Assembly (NCBI RefSeq): GCF_000315625.1
Contig: NW_005434587.1
Span: 158,392 to 222,391, forward strand
Source of the DNA: Guillardia theta CCMP2712
Lineage: Eukaryota; Cryptophyceae; Pyrenomonadales; Geminigeraceae
Length of the DNA: 64,000 bases
Direction of reading: 5' to 3'
A program made the position numbers and the translations under genes. The notes below the pieces were generated by a model. The model worked only from the letters and a program-made list of their open reading frames with translations, was not told where the DNA came from and ran no database searches. This document shows positions 58,769-64,000 of this stretch, in pieces. Position 1 is the stretch's first letter. Every line of letters begins with the position of its first letter.

Positions 58769-60403
58769 TCACTGAGTGTAGCTCTCCCTAATCGCCGCCG
58801 ACTGCTCGAGCGCGTCAAAGATCCTTGCCCCCACCTCCAGCCCGTCCTCCTCCTCCTTCCCCTCTCCTGCTACCACCTTGAGCACGTTGTAGGCCTGCGC
58901 GAAGCCGAGGACGACTCCCTTGAGCAGTTGGTCGTGATCGAGCTCCATCTGCGACACGGGCTCTGACTTGGAGACTGCGAGGGGGAGCATGTGGACGCCT
59001 CTGAAGGGCGACCCCTTGCCGGCCTCGTTCAACCGGAGGATATCCTCTCCGTAAACGCGCGAGTGCCTGTCCTCGAAGAGAAAGTCGAGGATGCGGGGGA
59101 AGGAGCTGAGGCAGGTGGGGGCCAGCAGCCGCTCGAAGATCTTGAGGAAGCTCTGGGGAAGAGGAATCTCGTCCGGCCAAGTTCGAAGCACAAGGAGGTG
59201 CGTACAGCCGTCCTCTACCGCTGACCTGTACGGGATGGGCTCGAAGACAACAGCATCCACCATACGATCTCTCTCCAGCCGCTCCTCCCCCTGCCATCTC
59301 TCCACAGGGACGGGGGAGCAGCCAGCGATCCCGGGGAGGTAGCAGGAAGCCCTCAAGCACTCGAGCAGGGAAGGAAGATCCTCGAAGTATCCTTTCCGGC
59401 TGCTCATTGCCACCGCTCGTCCTCGCTCGACGCTGCTCGCTACGATGTTGAGAGGTTGATGCCTGTTCCTTGCAGCAAAGGACGTCCAGTTGAGTGCAGC
59501 CGCTCCATCATCCTCCATCATGAATCTGCAGATCCTGTCGAGGGAGAGGACAGGCACCAGCTCCTTCTTCCTCGAGTGCCGGAGCATGTCGATGACTCGG
59601 CGGGTGTCAATGAAAGTCTTCCCGCTCTTGGGCAGCAGCTCGAGGAAGAAACGATGAGTCTCCTGTACTCCTCCTCCAGCAACAAAGTACGTCCCGATGA
59701 GCGAGCCTGCCGAGGACCCGTAGATCGCGTCAAATGCTTCCTGCATCCCCAGATGCTCAATCGCCGCTGCCATCCCAGCCGAAACGCATCCTCGCATGCC
59801 TCCTCCTTCGATCACCAGGCCCAGCTTGAACTTGTCCCCTCTCTTCCCCGGCTGCGATCTGCTTCGCAGCCTGTCGCCCAGGATCTTGAGCACGGCATGG
59901 TTGCCAGATTTGACCATGTTGTCTTCCGAGCATCCTCTCCCCTTGATCTGTTTGTAAGCGTCATCAACCGGAATGCGGCAGTTGTCGATCAGATGAGCGA
60001 ATTGCTCTTCTGTCTCCACGCTCATCGAGATCTTCTCTTTGGACCAAACTTTTGTGAGCGCCATCAACTTGTTGAGCACTCGCTCGTACATGCTCGACCT
60101 CTTGGATCGGAAGCCCTCTTTGATGTACGCATCGTCAATGCTCACAGTCATGCGTGTGCGAGCAACTGAAAGCTTCTTCTTCGGTCTCACCTGTACTTTC
60201 TGTGGCAAAGGCGATCCGGATGGAAGTAGCTTTGTGCTCAGAGCACTAGGCACGAACGCGCAGTCTCGCGCATGTGCAAGGGGCAGAGGAGGACTGAGTC
60301 TAGAAGCTCTGCCCGCAGCATCTTGATGCACGTGATACCCACCAGTGAACCCGGCGATGCACAAGGAAATGAGAGAGGTAAAGGCCGCAAAATTTCCCAT
60401 CAT
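58769..60403 (-). CDS. Patatin-like phospholipase, single exon
   Basis: Serine lipid acyl hydrolase of 544 residues with no intron. The oxyanion-hole loop is EGGGMRGCVSAG (199-210) and the nucleophile elbow is GSSAGS with Ser231. The second dyad residue is probably Asp383 in MVDAVVFEPIP, where the usual DGG/DGA appears as DA. The N-terminus MMGNFAAFTSLISLCIAGFT is a signal-like stretch with Phe after IAG, then an Arg/Ser-rich region, which suggests a plastid route. Residues 90-190 are helical and unrecognised. It converges on the transporter gene, with stops only ~97 bp apart. Its substrate is probably a phospho- or galactolipid. Confidence 0.88.
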   Translation of the reverse strand: MMGNFAAFTSLISLCIAGFTGGYHVHQDAAGRASRLSPPLPLAHARDCAFVPSALSTKLLPSGSPLPQKVQVRPKKKLSVARTRMTVSIDDAYIKEGFRSKRSSMYERVLNKLMALTKVWSKEKISMSVETEEQFAHLIDNCRIPVDDAYKQIKGRGCSEDNMVKSGNHAVLKILGDRLRSRSQPGKRGDKFKLGLVIEGGGMRGCVSAGMAAAIEHLGMQEAFDAIYGSSAGSLIGTYFVAGGGVQETHRFFLELLPKSGKTFIDTRRVIDMLRHSRKKELVPVLSLDRICRFMMEDDGAAALNWTSFAARNRHQPLNIVASSVERGRAVAMSSRKGYFEDLPSLLECLRASCYLPGIAGCSPVPVERWQGEERLERDRMVDAVVFEPIPYRSAVEDGCTHLLVLRTWPDEIPLPQSFLKIFERLLAPTCLSSFPRILDFLFEDRHSRVYGEDILRLNEAGKGSPFRGVHMLPLAVSKSEPVSQMELDHDQLLKGVVLGFAQAYNVLKVVAGEGKEEEDGLEVGARIFDALEQSAAIRESYTQ

Positions 60404-62293
60404 TGTGTACAGAAGGACCTTGAAGGGATTTCCAGTGATGAAGCTCCACGTTCCTCCAGACCTTTCAATTCAAACAAGGTCCATCCTTCTTCAGGCTTCT
60501 GATCGCCCTGCTGCAGCACCGTGTACCTATCGTTACCGACGAGTGTTTCGGGCTTGTTGTTAACTGTATTCTGGTGATGGTTTCAAGTGTGATGCTTTCA
60601 GTTGATCTTGTACAAGCACTCGCTAGCTTGTCTCACTCACAATCTTGCTTGTTTCCTCCCTGTTGCTCCCTGTGCCGGCGTAGTCCTTCACTCAAGCAGT
60701 TTAAATTGGTTTTATAAATCTAAAATAATGTTAAAATGTCATAAATAGTTTTTTCATATTTAAAATTAGTTTTTCCCTGTTAAACCACCAAAAACCGATA
60801 TAGAATATGAAACACTGGACGGTTCAATTCAATTTCCTACTAAGTTCTATAGTCAACTTGGACCAAATATTGACTATATACCATCATGGAAGTCAATTTT
60901 CAACTAATTATATTGACTACAAGCATTGATTGGAATCTCAAGATATTTACTATAACCCCTGCAGCGTTAAGTCTCTTCATAGCGTGCAAGGGTTCCATTC
61001 CACTACCCGTACCCCTCATCCATGACCCACCCTCTACAGGATCAGGGTATCAACACCCCTGCTCTTCAATCATTACCCTACCTTTTTATCACTATTACCC
61101 CAGTATTTTTCTACAATGTGGATACCCCTGCTTACACACACCCAGTAATTCAAAGGACACAATGGGATTACCCCCTCAAAACACACCCTACCCTCCTTTA
61201 AACCTGTCACGTGAGAAGACGGATCTCTTCCTACACCCCTTGATATCATCAGGCACGACTCACCGCCAGTTACAAAATCGTTACAAACCTTTCACCTGCG
61301 CGGCCCGGCCGCCCGGCCGGGCCGGCAGTTACGCCGGGTGCACGCCGCGCGGCGGCGGCGGCTGAGCCCCCCCCCCCCTCCACTGAGTGACTCCCCCCTA
61401 GCCTGGCCCGGCCCGGACTGGCATTCAATGATTCACTGAGTGTGGCGGCCCGGTCACGGTGCAGCCTCGCCGGCGGGTAGTCACGGCGGCGAGCCTCACA
61501 AGGCAAGTTCATTCCGCCGTGAGTCACAAGTTCGGTGAAGTTCATTACGGTTTCCCGGCGGAAGTTCTTTCAACTTACTGACAGTGAGTGAACTTTAATT
61601 CCTTTGATTCGAGGTGGCACATGGCGGGCCGGGCTCAGTCCCGGCCCGGCCCCCGGCCCGGCACTGGGCCGGCCGTGCCGCTGCCCGGGTGGCACACCGT
61701 GACTGGGGGTGAGTCGGTCATCATGGCGCGGCCCACTCCGGGCCCGTCGGCATATCATCCTCGTATGTCTACTCGCTACCGTTTTACTAGTGACTACAGT
61801 GATTTCTTGAACTCAGTGTTCACGATTTTACTGACTGCCCTCCCGGGCCCGGCGGAGGCCGCGCGCTCGCGGTGACACTTCAGCTGTCACGGTGTAGCGG
61901 GGCCTCAGGGCCTCCAAGCCTGGCCGCACTGCGGCTGGCAACACTGAGCAGTATGATGAGGGGAATTCATGGCATGATCATTGCCAGGAGGATTTCCGAT
62001 GGCACGCAGTCACCAACTGCATCATGAAGATGTAAGGACCGCATAGTTCCTTTAGGCCGACGCTCCAGGTTGTGCGCATTGCTGTTGCAGTATTATTCTT
62101 TTTCATTTATTTGATTTGTGAGCGAGCAGATACTTCAAACCCCAAAAAAGCATCCTGAACCTACGTGAACGATACTAGACGTCCTACGACACGTGAGAAG
62201 CAAAAACCTCATCGAAGCAGAGACACAAGTCAGGAACAACAAACACAGCCATCACGACACGACATGATCTAATTTCGTAAATACATTCGTCCG
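60404..62293. repeat. Composite intergenic module G (AT-rich, TACCCC zone, GC-rich)
   Basis: Three adjoining zones: AT-rich (60690-60900); spaced ACCCC/TACCCC words roughly every 15-25 bp (60950-61200); and a GC-rich palindromic block (61290-61920) with GGCCCGGCCC, CCGGCCGGGCC and ACTGAGTGACT-like pieces. No gene was recognised in the block; its open frames are Gly/Arg/Pro composition. Confidence 0.6.
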
Positions 62294-62652
62294 CTAATGC
62301 TTTGCAGAATCGGCATTGATGTACTCTCCCGACGCAAGCCCATAATAGTTGTGGGAGTTGCGAACACGCAGCTGTCCAGCTTCTGCACGGACGTATGGGC
62401 TGAGGTGACTGTTGATGTATGCGATATCCTTGGGGACAAGTTCTCCCTCGTCCTCCTGTAAAGTTCGGTCAGAAGCAAGAACTCTCTCAAGCATAACAAA
62501 CGCACCTTCAGCTTCGCAAGCTCCACATGATCGTGTGCCTTGTGCATCTTGGTGGAATGAGTGCTGTAGTGCTCCACTGCAACAAGCCCACCGATCCCGA
62601 AGGATGCAGCAACGAGACTCAACTTCAAGATGCCCATAGATCGATTACTCAT
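62294..62652 (-). CDS. Small single-pass membrane protein, 102 residues
   Basis: Two exons (62652-62506, 62455-62294) around a 50-nt intron, phase 0. It begins MSNRSMGILKLSLVAASFGI with a short membrane span (LKLSLVAASFGIGGLVAVE). A His/Lys-rich KMHKAHDHVELAKLK follows, then EDEGELVPKDIAYINSHLSP and NSHNYYGLASGEYINADSAK. Not recognised. The clean intron, strong codon bias and lack of repeats make it a convincing gene. It could be an organelle or thylakoid small subunit, but nothing proves that. Confidence 0.75.
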
Positions 62653-64000
62653 TTTGATTGGTTTTGCTCAAGAAATTTAGAATTCTTTGCCAGAAATTGA
62701 TTGGAGTTGAAAGCTTAGAGAGAGTGAAGTGTTAAGCAGAATCACGCGCCACAAAATGTGGAATAAGCGACTGAGAGTCCTTGACGGGGAAGAAGTTATC
62801 AAGTAGATCGGAGTTGGATCAAATAGAAGCTGTTAAGAAGATAGCACAAAACTCTTCGATGTTGCAGAGTTCGAGACGGAGTGGAAGCAGGAGGACAGGC
62901 GGAACAGAAGAAATGGACGGGGAGGGGGGGGGAGAGGTATGATGTTCAAGGATGTATCTACGCTATACGGGGTGGTACTTTTTGAGGTGATGTGGGGTAA
63001 TGACAAGGTCATGGGTACCAACAATTGAGAAAAGGGTGGGTATTTTGATATTAAAGTAGGGGTAATAAAGACTGTAATTTCAAGAGTAGGTGGGTGGTGT
63101 GATGTTGGGTAGGGTGCATTGCTGACTTGGTGGTTTTCAGGCTACAATCATGGGTCTTGCAGGTAGGGGTACATTGCCTTATTACTTCGCTCTCACAAGT
63201 GGATTGTGTAGTTGGGTGGGGTGGGGTGCTTATATTAAGCATCCAGTGGCCGCATCAGATAGTGAGGGTTGAGGGGGTGGGGTAGTAAAGATAACGGGTG
63301 ATGTCACGAATGAAAGTAAAATCAAAGGTGAATTCCTGGATATGATCAGAATTTTGGTGGGTGGGGTACGATCGAGGAGGTGGTAGGTGCATTTCATGAG
63401 ACTGCAATCACGTCAGTGGGTGGGGTCAGTTACTTTTAGAAAGACTAAAAGTTAATATAAAGTTCCATTTTTGGAAAATAAAATCCAAAAACAAGGTCTT
63501 TCGCGGTGCAAATGACTCTCCAGGGGTCACATCGACATTCGGCCCCACTTTCCATAGCACCATAGGCTGGCATGTTCCTCAGACCAAGCTACACCCAGTT
63601 CAATGGACCTGTGAGTCCTAGGGGGTGGACCTAAGGCTACTACTGCTTACTGAGACATGCTGAGACCTGAGGTCTTAGGACTGTAGGACTTGATGAGCTA
63701 CGAATGTAGATTGAAACGTTTGGTGCGCTCTGTCCGAAGTTACACCTCTGGCCTGCGAAAGTAATTTAAAGTGCTTACTAGTTAGGCGCCATGATCTTCA
63801 ACTTTAGTAACCGTTGAACCGTGCCGCCGTGCCACGGCACGGTCACCTATAGAGCCGGCCCGGTCACGCCGGGTGCCAGCGGCCGGGCCCCGCCCGGCCC
63901 GGCGGCGGACTCACTGAGTCAAGTCGTCATTCACGCCGAGTCACTCGGTGGCACGTACCCATAGAGACGGTCACGGGTGTTTCCGAACGGTTACTACTTT
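62653..64000. repeat. Composite intergenic module H (GGGGTA zone, AT patch, GC-rich)
   Basis: Bases 62920-63425 carry GGGTGG/GGGGTA words at short spacing, then an AT-rich patch (63430-63495). A GC-rich palindromic block (63820-63980) with CACTGAGTCA and GGCCCGGCCC runs to the window end. No gene was recognised. Confidence 0.55.

Noticed and set aside
60886-61365. 159-codon + strand open frame
   Set aside because: Runs through AT-rich, TACCCC-word and GC-rich zones without a consistent codon pattern.
61270-61875. Gly/Arg/Pro-rich open frames in the GC-rich block
   Set aside because: Pure composition effect in palindromic GC-rich DNA; no family and no splice context.
1-64000. tRNA, rRNA, CRISPR, prokaryotic promoters or operons
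   Set aside because: None could be supported; the genes are clearly spliced eukaryotic genes.
1-64000. Nucleomorph or plastid origin of the window
   Set aside because: GC content, large intergenic spaces, targeting leaders and intron lengths fit a host nuclear genome instead.

Overview
This window is eukaryotic nuclear DNA. Genes are split by many short GT-AG introns, mostly about 40-60 nt, and there is no operon structure. Products include a USP47-type deubiquitinase, an ArfGAP, FYR/Tudor chromatin proteins and an RWP-RK factor. Three proteins carry a hydrophobic signal followed by a Phe-led, basic, plastid-transit-like stretch: a Rieske oxygenase, a patatin and an unrecognised protein. That signature is typical of algae with a secondary red plastid. 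With the intron size and mixed GC content, a cryptophyte close to Guillardia theta is my best guess. This is inference, not a database match.

Layout, left to right. 0.4-4.6 kb (-): USP47-like deubiquitinase, 11 exons. 5.4-12.5 kb (-): a very large chromatin/RNA polymerase II type protein (CID, coiled coil, UBA, FYRN/FYRC, Tudor-like domains, LysM-like). 13.5-15.4 kb: two apparently identical RWP-RK genes as arms of a 560-bp inverted repeat. 15.8-17.1 kb (-): DNL/Zim17 zinc-finger protein. 17.8-21.4 kb (-): SF1 helicase. 21.65-21.76 kb: assembly gap. 21.9-23.1 kb (+): caspase-like protease. 24.1-33.2 kb (+): a 2,945-residue C2/STAND-type NTPase/TPR/C2/ankyrin protein. 33.9-35.8 kb (+): membrane protein with near-identical 50-residue repeats. 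38.6-40.9 kb (+): TPR protein. 42.1-43.6 kb (+): ankyrin protein. 44.0-45.9 kb (-): plastid-targeted unknown. 46.9-47.9 kb (-): ArfGAP. 48.5-49.9 kb (-): single-pass coiled-coil protein. 50.8-52.9 kb (-): pheophorbide a oxygenase-like Rieske enzyme. 53.5-54.8 kb (-): DnaJ-like protein without a J domain. 56.5-58.7 kb (+): SLC17/ANTR-type transporter. 58.8-60.4 kb (-): patatin phospholipase. 62.3-62.7 kb (-): small membrane protein.

Between genes the DNA is strongly patterned. GC-rich palindromic blocks (GGCCCGG/CCGGGCC with scattered GTCACTGAGTCA-like pieces) recur about eight times. Several lie next to zones with regularly spaced GGGGTA/TACCCC words and to short AT-rich islands. No transposase, reverse transcriptase, rRNA, tRNA or CRISPR array was recognised.

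Gene models were built by hand: each intron was chosen by GT/AG (once GC/AG) ends, reading phase and family resemblance. Exon ends are reliable where phases close and homology continues; first exons are the weakest part of most models.
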